From an uncultured Eubacterium sp. (lineage in GTDB: Bacteria; Bacillota; Clostridia; Lachnospirales; Lachnospiraceae), in assembly GCA_900552795.1 (NCBI GenBank), contig USBB01000013.1, forward strand, positions 1 through 57,342: a DNA stretch of 57,342 nucleotides, in the 5' to 3' direction. Under the pieces are notes generated by a model. That model did no database searches and had not been told where the DNA came from. It saw only the letters and a program-made list of their open reading frames with translations. Positions 7,211-15,163 of this stretch are shown here, piece after piece. The position numbers and the translations under genes were made by a program. Position 1 is the first letter of the stretch, and each line of letters begins with the position of its first letter.

Positions 7211-7224
7211 TAGGTGAGTGCTAA
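7198..7224. promoter_or_regulatory. CIRCE element (HrcA operator)
   Basis: Consensus TTAGCACTC-N9-GAGTGCTAA. Here the right arm GAGTGCTAA is perfect, the spacer is exactly 9 bases and the left arm is TTAGCGCTG (7 of 9). It overlaps the -35 of the hsp20 promoter. Confidence 0.85.
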
Positions 7225-7280
7225 TTTAATTATTAATTATCCATTAAGCATTTATTAAGTATTTAAACATCTTATTTTGA

Positions 7281-8291
7281 TTAAAAATTGAAATCAATCT
7301 CAATCCCTTTAAGGTCCTCATTGATAAGATTATTTTCTTCAAGAAGCTTTTGGATATTTTTCTGAGCGGCTTCCACGCTGGTTTCTGTCTTAACCTGCAT
7401 AGAAACATTTTTATCCATCCTTTCTGATTTGGCTTCATTTTCAAGGATTTCTTCCTGTTCCTCGCGATTCTTTTTTTCTTCATCAACCTTTTGCAGTTCT
7501 TCCTTTTCTTCCTTGATTTCTTCAGCCTTCTCCTGTTCTTCCTCCTGCTGATCTTCAATCTTATCTAATCCGTCTTTAATCAGAATACCTTTTATTTCAT
7601 CCTCCGCCGCAGCTATAATAGAATCTGCTGCGTCATCTGCTTTTAACATATCCTGTGATTTTAAAGTCTCAAGCTGTGCATCTGTAACAGACTCATTTAT
7701 AGCAATAACTTCAAGCTCTTTTTTATATATTTCGTACTTTATGCCTCCTGCAGCAGCATTTTGGGCAAGAACTTTGTTCTGATATTCAGTTCTTGGCATA
7801 TTTTGAAGTTCTTCAAGGCGTTTTATATCTTCCTCTGAAAATTCTTCATCAAACGCTCCACCCTTATAATTCTGATACTTCTCCAACAGTTCAAGGTCTT
7901 TTTGTTCCTGTGAATCAGGCGCAATTCCACACTCCTTGCGAATAGCTTCTTTATCTTTTTCGATATCGTTTAATTTTGCCCTTAAATCCTGCACTTCTTT
8001 AACCTTATCGGACTTTGACTTCTCCATTTCGTCAATTCCTTCTGCTGTCTTTGTATCCCTCTCCCATGCATCACCGATAAGCTTCATTGCCTGCTTCTGC
8101 GCAAATCCGCGTTTCCTTTCAATAAGCGCGTCAGTACCATCAGCAATTTTTAAATTGCCTGCAAATATATTTTTTACTTCTTTTGCATTAGCTTTATCTG
8201 ATTTTATATAATCTGAAGATACGAGTGAGTCTTTATACAAATCTTTATAAATATCTGCATTAGTGATTGAAATATTAATATTAGCTGACAT
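7281..8291 (-). CDS. Coiled-coil protein (336 aa), hypothetical
   Basis: A soluble, very acidic and lysine-rich protein with no signal peptide or TM segment. Residues about 85-125 and especially 240-295 (runs of E, K and Q) predict long coiled coils; the middle has an EEFSEEDIKRLEELQNMPR helix pair. The end IEIDFNF resembles the end of its partner (NINFSV), and the start MSANINISIT is also a short beta-like segment. It follows the DUF6033-like gene by 13 bases with its own AGGAGGT site, so the two form an operon. No function is recognised; a structural or assembly role is possible. Confidence 0.72.
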   Translation of the reverse strand: MSANINISITNADIYKDLYKDSLVSSDYIKSDKANAKEVKNIFAGNLKIADGTDALIERKRGFAQKQAMKLIGDAWERDTKTAEGIDEMEKSKSDKVKEVQDLRAKLNDIEKDKEAIRKECGIAPDSQEQKDLELLEKYQNYKGGAFDEEFSEEDIKRLEELQNMPRTEYQNKVLAQNAAAGGIKYEIYKKELEVIAINESVTDAQLETLKSQDMLKADDAADSIIAAAEDEIKGILIKDGLDKIEDQQEEEQEKAEEIKEEKEELQKVDEEKKNREEQEEILENEAKSERMDKNVSMQVKTETSVEAAQKNIQKLLEENNLINEDLKGIEIDFNF

Positions 8292-8304
8292 ATGTAAATA
8301 CCTC

Positions 8305-9081
8305 CTATACAGAAAAATTAATATTCTGTCCTACAGCTCTTTCTTCATCCGTTAGAGCATTGTCACTTCTGTAATTAAACATTAAATCTTCTATTTTCTG
8401 CAGAAGCTCCTCAAATGATGAGGCAGTCACGGTCACAGTCATATCCTGATTGTCTTTACCAACAAATTTTTTATCTTCTTTTTGCTTTTCAATCTTCTCC
8501 CTGTATCTTTCTTCCTCTGCCTTTTTTGCAGCTTCTTTTTCAGCCTCTTTTCTGGCTTCCTTTTTCTGTTCGACCTTCTTTTCAATTCTTTCTTTCTGTG
8601 CCTTGGTCATTTTATCAATAACTGCAAAATATGATACAGTACCATTATCATTTACCTGAACTCCATAGCCCTTTACATTAGCTCCCGTTGAGGAAAGCTT
8701 TGCTGACATCTGCGGCATTTTTACAGATGCATTGGCTATAATCTGCTCATAATATTTTCGATAATTTTCGTCCTCCGCCATACGTTCAATCTTGTCCTCA
8801 TCAATAAGAACAACCATCTTATTTGCATTCGCATAGCTTCCTGCCTGTGCTTTTGCAAACTCTTTCTGATCCTTGCTGACAAGAATGAAATCCATGTTTG
8901 AATACTTTTTCTTCAATTCTTCATAATACTTTAACGCATTATCACTCAATTGGGGATTGCCGATAGTCTTACCGCTGGCATTAGTCTTTTTTGATGTGTT
9001 TTTAGACACTTCTTTTGTGCTGTCAGAGCTCATTGTCTGCACAGTCTGAAAAGAGGCCATAATTTCTGATACATTACTCAT
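8305..9081 (-). CDS. DUF6033-like coiled-coil protein (258 aa)
   Basis: A conserved uncharacterised protein. The first 55 residues are serine/threonine/lysine-rich and probably disordered. A compact middle domain follows (about 40-160; LSDNALKYYEELKKKYSNMD, then VSKDQKEFAKAQAG and KMVVLIDEDKIERMAEDE). A strong lysine/glutamate coiled coil lies at about 165-205, and the end is VGQNINFSV. The resemblance to DUF6033, a Lachnospiraceae family, is from memory and would need a profile search. First gene of a two-gene operon; a 34-bp perfect inverted repeat lies 58 bases upstream. Localisation is probably cytoplasmic. Confidence 0.72.
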   Translation of the reverse strand: MSNVSEIMASFQTVQTMSSDSTKEVSKNTSKKTNASGKTIGNPQLSDNALKYYEELKKKYSNMDFILVSKDQKEFAKAQAGSYANANKMVVLIDEDKIERMAEDENYRKYYEQIIANASVKMPQMSAKLSSTGANVKGYGVQVNDNGTVSYFAVIDKMTKAQKERIEKKVEQKKEARKEAEKEAAKKAEEERYREKIEKQKEDKKFVGKDNQDMTVTVTASSFEELLQKIEDLMFNYRSDNALTDEERAVGQNINFSV

Positions 9082-9138
9082 AAATTCACCCTCCTTGGAA
9101 TTTAAAAATACAAGCTGAAATCCTTTTCAACTCCTGAA

Positions 9139-9172
9139 ACAATTATATGTACGTACATATACATATAATTGT
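9139..9172. repeat. Perfect 13-bp inverted repeat upstream of the coiled-coil operon
   Basis: ACAATTATATGTA and its exact reverse complement flank an 8-base centre that itself contains GTAC symmetry. It lies in the promoter region of the operon ending at 9081 and may be an operator. There is no T-run, so it is not a terminator. Confidence 0.6.
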
Positions 9173-9232
9173 AGATATATTTATACATATATTTTATCGG
9201 CATCCTTAATTATTTTTATTATACTTATAATG

Positions 9233-9275
9233 AAAAAAAGCGACTAAACAATCATTTTGTCTCATCGCCTTTTTT
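9233..9275. terminator. Bidirectional terminator after the FtsX permease gene
   Basis: AAAAAAAGCGA pairs with TCGCCTTTTTT, with a further ACAA/TTGT inner stem. It ends the minus-strand transporter operon. Confidence 0.7.
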
Positions 9276-9334
9276 ATATCCAATATATATTCTGATTTTA
9301 TCGGTGAATTTTCAACTTTTTCACACTATCTCCA

Positions 9335-11536
9335 TTAAACCGTATCTTCTCTTAACGCTTCGCCTAAATTGCTGTTCAAAAGCCTTCTTCCGCCTATATA
9401 AAATGCAAGTGCAACGAACGCAACTATGCTTAATGCAAATAAAGAAATCGGAAGCACAGGTGCCTCGGCCCAAAACACCATTGGATCAAGGTAGCTTGCA
9501 TTTATCATAAACTGTACTAAAATTGCAGTAACAGGTAGCGTAACAAGAAGCGGCTTTCCTGCTATGACAAAAGCTTCTATAACAAATATTTCCCCCATTT
9601 CTTTTGGTGTAAGCCCTACAGACATATATCTTGCAAATTCTCTTTTTCTTTGACGAATAAATCCCAATGTATTAAAAAATACATTTGCAATACCGATTAG
9701 CGCAAGCAGTATGCAAAATGCGCCTAACACAATTTTTAATCCGCTAATCATTCTGTCATTTGAAATTTTTTCCTCAATACGGTTTTCGCTTTCGACTTCA
9801 TAATATGTTTGCACCGATTCAAGCAATGATTTTTCCAAATCATTTAAGTTCTCGACTGAATTATTTTCATCAGCCATTACGCGTACATAACTGTCATCTT
9901 CAGCTATGGTCGACTGTCCGAATATGCTTTCCCACAATGATAATGGAATTATATGCACAAGCGAATAATTTTCATATTCCTCTCTTAAAACAGGAGTTTC
10001 TGAAGTATAAGCCATTACAGGAACCTCAAATTTTTCTGACAAATTATCTTTGTCATATAAAATATTCTTTGAGCTGCTCTCATCCACAAATGGAATATAT
10101 TGCTTATATCTGAAATTACTGTTTATATTATCCCATATACGGTTTATTACGACTGCACCATCAAGACTTTGCCTGACACCGATACTTGAACAGTAATTTA
10201 AAAATCCATCATCATCCATTATAACAACCGGAACCTTTACATTAACTTGTCCGTTTTCTACAGAATCCGGATTTATCTTTTCCAAACCACCAAGAGAATA
10301 CAGTTGGCTGCTCTGCTGATTGTCAGTAATTACTGTCATCGCTTCAGCCTTCTGATACAATACGATATCATCAACACCCGAAACTGACTGTAATTGTTCC
10401 AACTGCTCAAAATCCTGTATTGCAGTATTTTTTATCGTCATCATAATATCCCAGTCATCTTTGTATCTTTCAAAATATGTAAATCTTGTGCTGATATCCG
10501 ACAACGTCGTAAAACACAGCATAATGCTGAATCCAAGAAATGAAAGCAGCAACGATATATTACATATTCGCAATGATTTTTTATGAGCTTTTATAGAATT
10601 TCCGGCAAGCTCCCCCTCAACTCCAAATATCAGTAATAATATCCGTGAATGTTTCTTTCTTTTTACTTTAAAATCGTCTGCATTTTTAATAGCTTGAAGA
10701 GCTGGTATTTTGCAAAGTTTTCCTGCCGGCAGCCATGCTGATAACAATACAGTCAACGCAGCCGATACAAATGTAATCAACAGCACATACGGACTATACT
10801 GAAAAACTGCCACGTGTCTTCCTGCAACATCTGAGGCAAAAAAATTAACAGCATGTATAATTCCTGCACTTGCCGCAACTCCCAAAATACCACCTATAAC
10901 CATAGGAACAATGGAGAGCACCGCTGCTTCCTGCAAAAGGCAAATCCTTATCTGCTTCGGCGTCGCACCGATGCTCGATAAAATGCCAAGCTGATGTATT
11001 CTTGACTTCATCGACAATTCAAAAGAATTTCTAATAATCAGAATTAACGAAAAAGATACAACGATAAGCAACGCTAAATAAAACGGAAGCAATAGAGGCG
11101 GCGTTTTATCCTGCGGATTATTTATCAGATATCTTGATAAAAGAAACTCATTATACGATACTGCACTCTGCTCCAATGAAAAATGCTCCAATATCTTTGG
11201 CACATCTTTATAAATTGTACTCTTATCATTAAAATAAATATCAATTACCTTTTCTCCGTTTTTTGTTTTTTCGGATAATTCGCTGTTTACCAAAATCCTG
11301 TCAACATTATCAAATTTCTGTATTGAATTTATTTGATACTCATTCAAATCGGCTGTAATACGTGCCTGCCAGTCGCCCTTATCTAATATAATCTGCTCAA
11401 TATCATATCTTAAGAAATTATAAGCTAATGTACATAATAATGACAGAAAAAACGAAGCAACAAGCACTGCTGCCATAATTGATATACTTGAGGCGCGATT
11501 ATTTTTTATATAGCTTTTTGAATAATCTTTCCACAT
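9335..11536 (-). CDS. FtsX-family ABC transporter permease (733 aa)
   Basis: The membrane subunit of a MacB/BceB-like ABC system. One TM near residue 20 (SISIMAAVLVASFFLSLLC) is followed by an extracellular segment, then a first FtsX domain (about 160-285; MKSRIHQLGILSSIGATPKQIR). A second extracellular region of about 250 residues follows, and a second FtsX domain (about 600-733; RQRKREFARYMSVGLTPKEMG). Such permeases act in peptide-antibiotic sensing and resistance or lipoprotein release, by mechanotransmission rather than classical transport. It lies 5 bases after its ATPase gene and downstream of a two-component system, as in Bce-type modules. The specific substrate is unknown. Confidence 0.9.
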   Translation of the reverse strand: MWKDYSKSYIKNNRASSISIMAAVLVASFFLSLLCTLAYNFLRYDIEQIILDKGDWQARITADLNEYQINSIQKFDNVDRILVNSELSEKTKNGEKVIDIYFNDKSTIYKDVPKILEHFSLEQSAVSYNEFLLSRYLINNPQDKTPPLLLPFYLALLIVVSFSLILIIRNSFELSMKSRIHQLGILSSIGATPKQIRICLLQEAAVLSIVPMVIGGILGVAASAGIIHAVNFFASDVAGRHVAVFQYSPYVLLITFVSAALTVLLSAWLPAGKLCKIPALQAIKNADDFKVKRKKHSRILLLIFGVEGELAGNSIKAHKKSLRICNISLLLSFLGFSIMLCFTTLSDISTRFTYFERYKDDWDIMMTIKNTAIQDFEQLEQLQSVSGVDDIVLYQKAEAMTVITDNQQSSQLYSLGGLEKINPDSVENGQVNVKVPVVIMDDDGFLNYCSSIGVRQSLDGAVVINRIWDNINSNFRYKQYIPFVDESSSKNILYDKDNLSEKFEVPVMAYTSETPVLREEYENYSLVHIIPLSLWESIFGQSTIAEDDSYVRVMADENNSVENLNDLEKSLLESVQTYYEVESENRIEEKISNDRMISGLKIVLGAFCILLALIGIANVFFNTLGFIRQRKREFARYMSVGLTPKEMGEIFVIEAFVIAGKPLLVTLPVTAILVQFMINASYLDPMVFWAEAPVLPISLFALSIVAFVALAFYIGGRRLLNSNLGEALREDTV

Positions 11537-11541
11537 CTCGT

Positions 11542-12222
11542 TTACCCCCTCTTTCTATCACTGATAATCTTTCCGTCCTGTATGGTAACTATGCGGTTTG
11601 CTTCCAACGCAACTTTTTCATCATGTGTTATAAGAATAATCGTCTGTTTGAAATTCCTGTTGGACAGTTTTAATAGTTCTACAATTTCTCTCGAATTCTT
11701 CTGATCAAGATTTCCTGTCGGCTCATCAGCCAACAGAATTGCCGGCCTGTAAATTAATGACCTCGCGATAGCAACCCTCTGCTGCTGTCCGCCTGACAAC
11801 TGATTTGGCATCGCTTGTAACTTATCTTTAATTCCCAATGAGGCTGTAATTTCTTCAAAATATTCTTTATCCGGCTTTTTCTTATCAAGCATAATCGGCA
11901 TAAGTATATTTTTCTCAACCGTAAGTGTAGGTATCAGGTTATAAAACTGATAAACCAGACCGACCTTTCTTCTTCTAAAAACTGCCGACTTTGCTGCATT
12001 CATCGTCGTTATGTCGGTATCCTCCACATATATTTTACCCGAAGTAACCCTGTCAACACTTCCGATTAAATGAAGCAATGTCGATTTCCCTGAGCCTGAC
12101 GCGCCGACAATAGCGACAAATTCTCCTTTTTCAACGGTTAAATTGATACCGTCCAACGCTTTAACCGGATTATCTTTGGTTCCATATACCTTTGTAACAT
12201 CTTCACATCTAAGAATTTCCAT
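11542..12222 (-). CDS. ABC transporter ATP-binding protein (226 aa), MacB/BceA/LolD type
   Basis: The ATPase partner of the FtsX permease. Walker A GASGSGKST, Q-loop in QFYNLIPTLTV, signature LSGGQQQR, Walker B ILLADEPTGNLD and switch His in LITHDEK are all intact. The DEPTGNLD motif is the signature of the FtsX-coupled ATPase subfamily. The length is normal. The GGAGG ribosome-binding site is 12 bases from the ATG. The gene starts a transcription unit separate from the kinase: an 11-bp-spaced direct repeat and a -10 box lie in the 79-base gap upstream. Confidence 0.92.
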   Translation of the reverse strand: MEILRCEDVTKVYGTKDNPVKALDGINLTVEKGEFVAIVGASGSGKSTLLHLIGSVDRVTSGKIYVEDTDITTMNAAKSAVFRRRKVGLVYQFYNLIPTLTVEKNILMPIMLDKKKPDKEYFEEITASLGIKDKLQAMPNQLSGGQQQRVAIARSLIYRPAILLADEPTGNLDQKNSREIVELLKLSNRNFKQTIILITHDEKVALEANRIVTIQDGKIISDRKRG

Positions 12223-12277
12223 AATTCACAATAACCTCCGTTGTGCGAAAATTTATTAAAAATATTCTTGCACTGTT

Positions 12278-12310
12278 ATTGTATCAATTTAAAGTGACAT
12301 TTCAGTGACA
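12278..12310 (-). promoter_or_regulatory. Response-regulator-type direct repeat and promoter of the transporter genes
   Basis: On the minus strand TGTCACT occurs twice with an 11-base period (12304-12310 and 12293-12299), one helical turn, as for OmpR-family dimers. It covers the -35 region of a promoter with -10 TACAAT (12278-12283) and a poor -35, which implies activation. It overlaps the last codons of the kinase gene. Confidence 0.55.
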
Positions 12311-13516
12311 ATAAAATCTTATAACAAAACAGGCTCCCCCAGCTTCTGAATTTTTTGCAGTAATAAAACCATTCTGCATTTCTATAACCGCCTTTGCCAT
12401 AGATAATCCGATTCCTGTACCAGTAAGCTTCTTACTGCTCTGATAAAAGCGTTCAAAAATGTGAGGCAAATCCTTTTCATCAAAGCCCTCACCGTTATCA
12501 CAGATTACAATTTCGACATACAAAGGATTTTTTTCATACTCAAATGAAATCTTTCCCCTTTCTTTTGTATGCTCTATACAGTTTTTTATAAGATTTATAA
12601 ATACCTCGACACTCCAGTCCAAATCTCCTTTATAATAAATTTCAGGATGGTTCGGCAATATAATATTAATATCTTTACTTCTAATCTGATTTTCAAGCGT
12701 TTCAACAGATAATTCCAAAGCAGTATAAACATCCACATCTTCACTTTTTAATTTTAAAATGCCTGCGTCAATTTTAGAAATCGTAAGAAGTGTGCTAACA
12801 AGGCTGTTAATGTGCTCTATCTGCCTTTCTATCTTTATGCTCTCCTGCGAAGTAAGCTTTGTTTTAAGCATTTGAAAGCTTACCAACACAGACGTTATCG
12901 GTGTTTTTATCTGATGCGCAATATTTGCAAGATTTTCCGCAAAACGCATCCTCTCCCTTACTGCATTTTCTTTTGTCGTCTTTAAATGCGTCACTGTCTT
13001 ATATATCTCATCCTCCAACAGCGAAAAATCATCCTCAAGAATGTCAGCAATCGGAATTTCTTTATCATTGTTCACACACATAAGATAATCCGTTATCTGA
13101 CTTATTCTCTTTTTATTTTTATATCTTATCAGAGTATAAAAAAATATAAATATAATAATTAAACTAAGAAACAAAAATATTGCGGTAATAACCGAAACAG
13201 TTTTATATGGTCTCTCAAAATCACTGTAATCAAAACCGTATTCGGCAAAATAATTCTTTTCGGCAATATATACATTTTCTTTACTGCCTGATTTATAATC
13301 TTTTAAATGCTGTATTACCTTTGCCTCAGCCTGCGGATATTCTTCGATAAACCAGTTAACAAAAAATGCGCTTGTTTCATATTGTTTTTTTGCATACAGC
13401 TTTGACAGAAAAAGATTAGAGCACAGAATTATTAAAAATACTGTCAAAAGTCCTGTCACTGCAACGATAACTGCCTGCTTTCTTCTTTGTGTCATATAAT
13501 TAATAAATTCTTTCAC
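12302..13516 (-). CDS. Sensor histidine kinase (404 aa)
   Basis: A membrane sensor kinase. TM1 lies at about residues 12-35, followed by a small extracellular domain of about 70 residues and TM2 at about 107-132. The HisKA domain has phospho-acceptor His in NIAHQIKTPITS, and the HATPase has N-box LIKNCIEHT, G1 DNGEGF and G2 GTGIGLSMA. The start chosen is the GTG that overlaps the stop codon of the regulator gene (GTGA), with GGAGG just upstream. The longer frame to 13561 overlaps the regulator by 49 bases, and a later ATG at 13495 has no good site. It pairs with the regulator at 13513-14187 to control the FtsX transporter. Confidence 0.88.
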   Translation of the reverse strand: MKEFINYMTQRRKQAVIVAVTGLLTVFLIILCSNLFLSKLYAKKQYETSAFFVNWFIEEYPQAEAKVIQHLKDYKSGSKENVYIAEKNYFAEYGFDYSDFERPYKTVSVITAIFLFLSLIIIFIFFYTLIRYKNKKRISQITDYLMCVNNDKEIPIADILEDDFSLLEDEIYKTVTHLKTTKENAVRERMRFAENLANIAHQIKTPITSVLVSFQMLKTKLTSQESIKIERQIEHINSLVSTLLTISKIDAGILKLKSEDVDVYTALELSVETLENQIRSKDINIILPNHPEIYYKGDLDWSVEVFINLIKNCIEHTKERGKISFEYEKNPLYVEIVICDNGEGFDEKDLPHIFERFYQSSKKLTGTGIGLSMAKAVIEMQNGFITAKNSEAGGACFVIRFYCH

Positions 13517-14187
13517 TCTTCCTCCATGCGATATCCAAAGCTTCTGATTGTCTTTATACATTCAGGATTATGTAATTTTTCTCTAAGCCTTTTCATCGCC
13601 ACTGTCAATGTATTATTATTTACATAATTTCCGTTTACATCCCAAATAAGCTCAAGCAGCTTATCTCTCATAACAGTATGGTTTTTGTTTTCCATGAGCA
13701 AAAGCAGAAGCTTATACTCAATATGACTCAAAAAAATCTCTTTATTATCAACAAATACCTTATATGTACTTTTATCAATTCTAATCGCATTGCAGGTCAA
13801 TATTGAACCGACGCCTCCGCTTCTTCTAAGCAGTGCATTTATTCTCGAATACAATATTTCCAAATCAAACGGTTTTGTTATGTAATCATCAGCCCCTGTT
13901 TTAAAAGCATTTATAATATCATTAACTGCATCTTTCACTGTAATAAATATAACAGGAAGTTCAGGGTATTCTTTTCTTATCAATTTACATAAATTTTCCC
14001 CGGTACCGTCAGGCAAATTCCAATCTATAAGCATAAGCTCCGGCATTCTGCATTTTACAATATCTTTTGCCTCAGCCATACTGTTAACCGAATACGCATC
14101 ATATCCTTTTTGATTCAAATAAGAAACAACTTCATTTGCAATATTTTCATCGTCCTCAACATAATATATTTTTGTTTTATAACCCAT
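13513..14187 (-). CDS. OmpR/PhoB-family response regulator (224 aa)
   Basis: A full-length two-domain regulator. The receiver domain (about 1-120) has acidic EDD, phospho-acceptor D in LMLIDWNLPDG, T in FITVKD and K in YITKPFD. The winged-helix trans_reg_C domain (about 130-222) has IEYKLLLLLMENKNH and the NTLTVAMKRLREKL recognition region and ends IRSFGYRMEEE. It precedes and overlaps its cognate kinase. The likely target is the direct repeat at 12293-12310 before the transporter genes. A terminator hairpin lies only about 20 bases upstream of the start codon. Confidence 0.92.
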   Translation of the reverse strand: MGYKTKIYYVEDDENIANEVVSYLNQKGYDAYSVNSMAEAKDIVKCRMPELMLIDWNLPDGTGENLCKLIRKEYPELPVIFITVKDAVNDIINAFKTGADDYITKPFDLEILYSRINALLRRSGGVGSILTCNAIRIDKSTYKVFVDNKEIFLSHIEYKLLLLLMENKNHTVMRDKLLELIWDVNGNYVNNNTLTVAMKRLREKLHNPECIKTIRSFGYRMEEE

Positions 14188-14205
14188 AAAAAGACCTCAT
14201 TCTCA

Positions 14206-14236
14206 TAAAAAAACAGACCTATATTTCAAGATCTGT
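14206..14236 (-). terminator. Terminator after agrB
   Basis: On the minus strand GATC-containing arms (ACAGATC/GGTCTGT, one mismatch) with a 10-base loop are followed by T7. It lies just before the response-regulator gene and separates the agr locus from it. 14237-14372 contains no credible gene. Confidence 0.6.
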
Positions 14237-14372
14237 ATTCTTAATATAAAAATTTACATTTCATAGTTATCAAGTGATTAACTTATCTGAAACATTTTCC
14301 TCTATCTAATACTGATAATATTCATTGTCTATAATCTACCAATTTTTATTTATCTAATTTTTTATACATTCT

Positions 14373-14987
14373 TCACAACAATAATAACTTTCCCTTTTCT
14401 TTTTTCATTCCGATTATTAAAAGTGATGCAATAATAATCAGCACTATGTTGATATAAAGACCTATACTGCCAAAAAATGTATACTCTGAACCTACCCGTC
14501 CAATAATATTTAATATCACAGCAATCACTATATCTGTTAAATAAAGTGTTATTCCTATTTTCTTATAACGCTCCTTTTGTTCATCGTTAAGCTTTTTATT
14601 TCTATTTTCCAATGGGGCAAATCTCGTAACAAGTATCAGACCGATGCACTGCAAAAACCATATTACCCATGAAATTGAAAAATAATTTACAACATCCAAC
14701 ATTACTATTGAAACAAGAAATGCGCTTAAAAATATAATATTACACATAATATGTGTATCTGCATGATATCCTCCGGTATACATTCTTACAGTTATCATAA
14801 CGAATACAAAAATCAAAGCATAAGTTAAAGAATTTAATAGAATTCCAGCAATAAGCACTAAAAATACATTCATAAGACCTGATATCATCAAATCAAATCC
14901 ATATATGTATATTTCCCTTTCTGTCTCCTTAAAAATATCCTTTTTAATAAAATAGTCAGCCACTTCCGATGCTAATTTCTGAATCAT
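14373..14987 (-). CDS. agrB: AgrB-family accessory gene regulator peptidase (204 aa)
   Basis: A membrane cysteine endopeptidase that cuts and cyclises AgrD-type pheromone precursors. Six hydrophobic segments are visible. The catalytic pair is intact: H75 in RMYTGGYHADTH and C82 in HIMCNI, spaced by 7 as in staphylococcal AgrB, followed by the conserved FAPLENRNKKL loop. The length is normal. The ATG has GAGAGG seven bases upstream, and a LytTR-type tandem repeat with its own -10 lies at 15095-15163. No agrD-like frame was found in the 160 bases before or 185 bases after the gene, which is unusual; the substrate may be encoded elsewhere. Confidence 0.88.
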   Translation of the reverse strand: MIQKLASEVADYFIKKDIFKETEREIYIYGFDLMISGLMNVFLVLIAGILLNSLTYALIFVFVMITVRMYTGGYHADTHIMCNIIFLSAFLVSIVMLDVVNYFSISWVIWFLQCIGLILVTRFAPLENRNKKLNDEQKERYKKIGITLYLTDIVIAVILNIIGRVGSEYTFFGSIGLYINIVLIIIASLLIIGMKKEKGKLLLL

Positions 14988-15094
14988 AATTACCTCTCAT
15001 TATTTAATTTTTTTACTATACGATTAGTTCGTGTATTAATCTATAATCCCCCTGTTTTACTTAAGTTATCAACTCCTATCAATTCATTAATTGG

Positions 15095-15163
15095 AATATA
15101 ACCTATTATTTAATTAATTTCAATACCAAAAACGCGAATGGTTCGTATTTAAACGTGAATGGT
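15095..15163 (-). promoter_or_regulatory. LytTR-type tandem site and -10 box upstream of agrB
   Basis: On the minus strand ACCATTCACGTT (15152-15163) and ACCATTCGCGTT (15131-15142) are direct repeats with a 21-bp period, the spacing of AgrA/ComE/VirR-type sites. Thirty bases further lies TATATT (15095-15100). The first repeat overlaps the last codons of the kinase gene. Confidence 0.65.

Noticed and set aside
7244..7558. 104-aa basic frame on the minus strand inside the 336-aa coiled-coil gene
   Set aside because: It is the lysine-rich out-of-frame reading of the E/K/Q coiled coil, without its own ribosome-binding site.
14237..14372. Search for agrD after agrB
   Set aside because: Only frames of 7 codons or fewer with ATG (for example MYKKLDK) and no precursor pattern.
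14988..15148. Search for agrD between kinase and agrB
   Set aside because: AT-rich leader with several stops in all frames; AGGGGG at about 15050 is not followed by a start codon.
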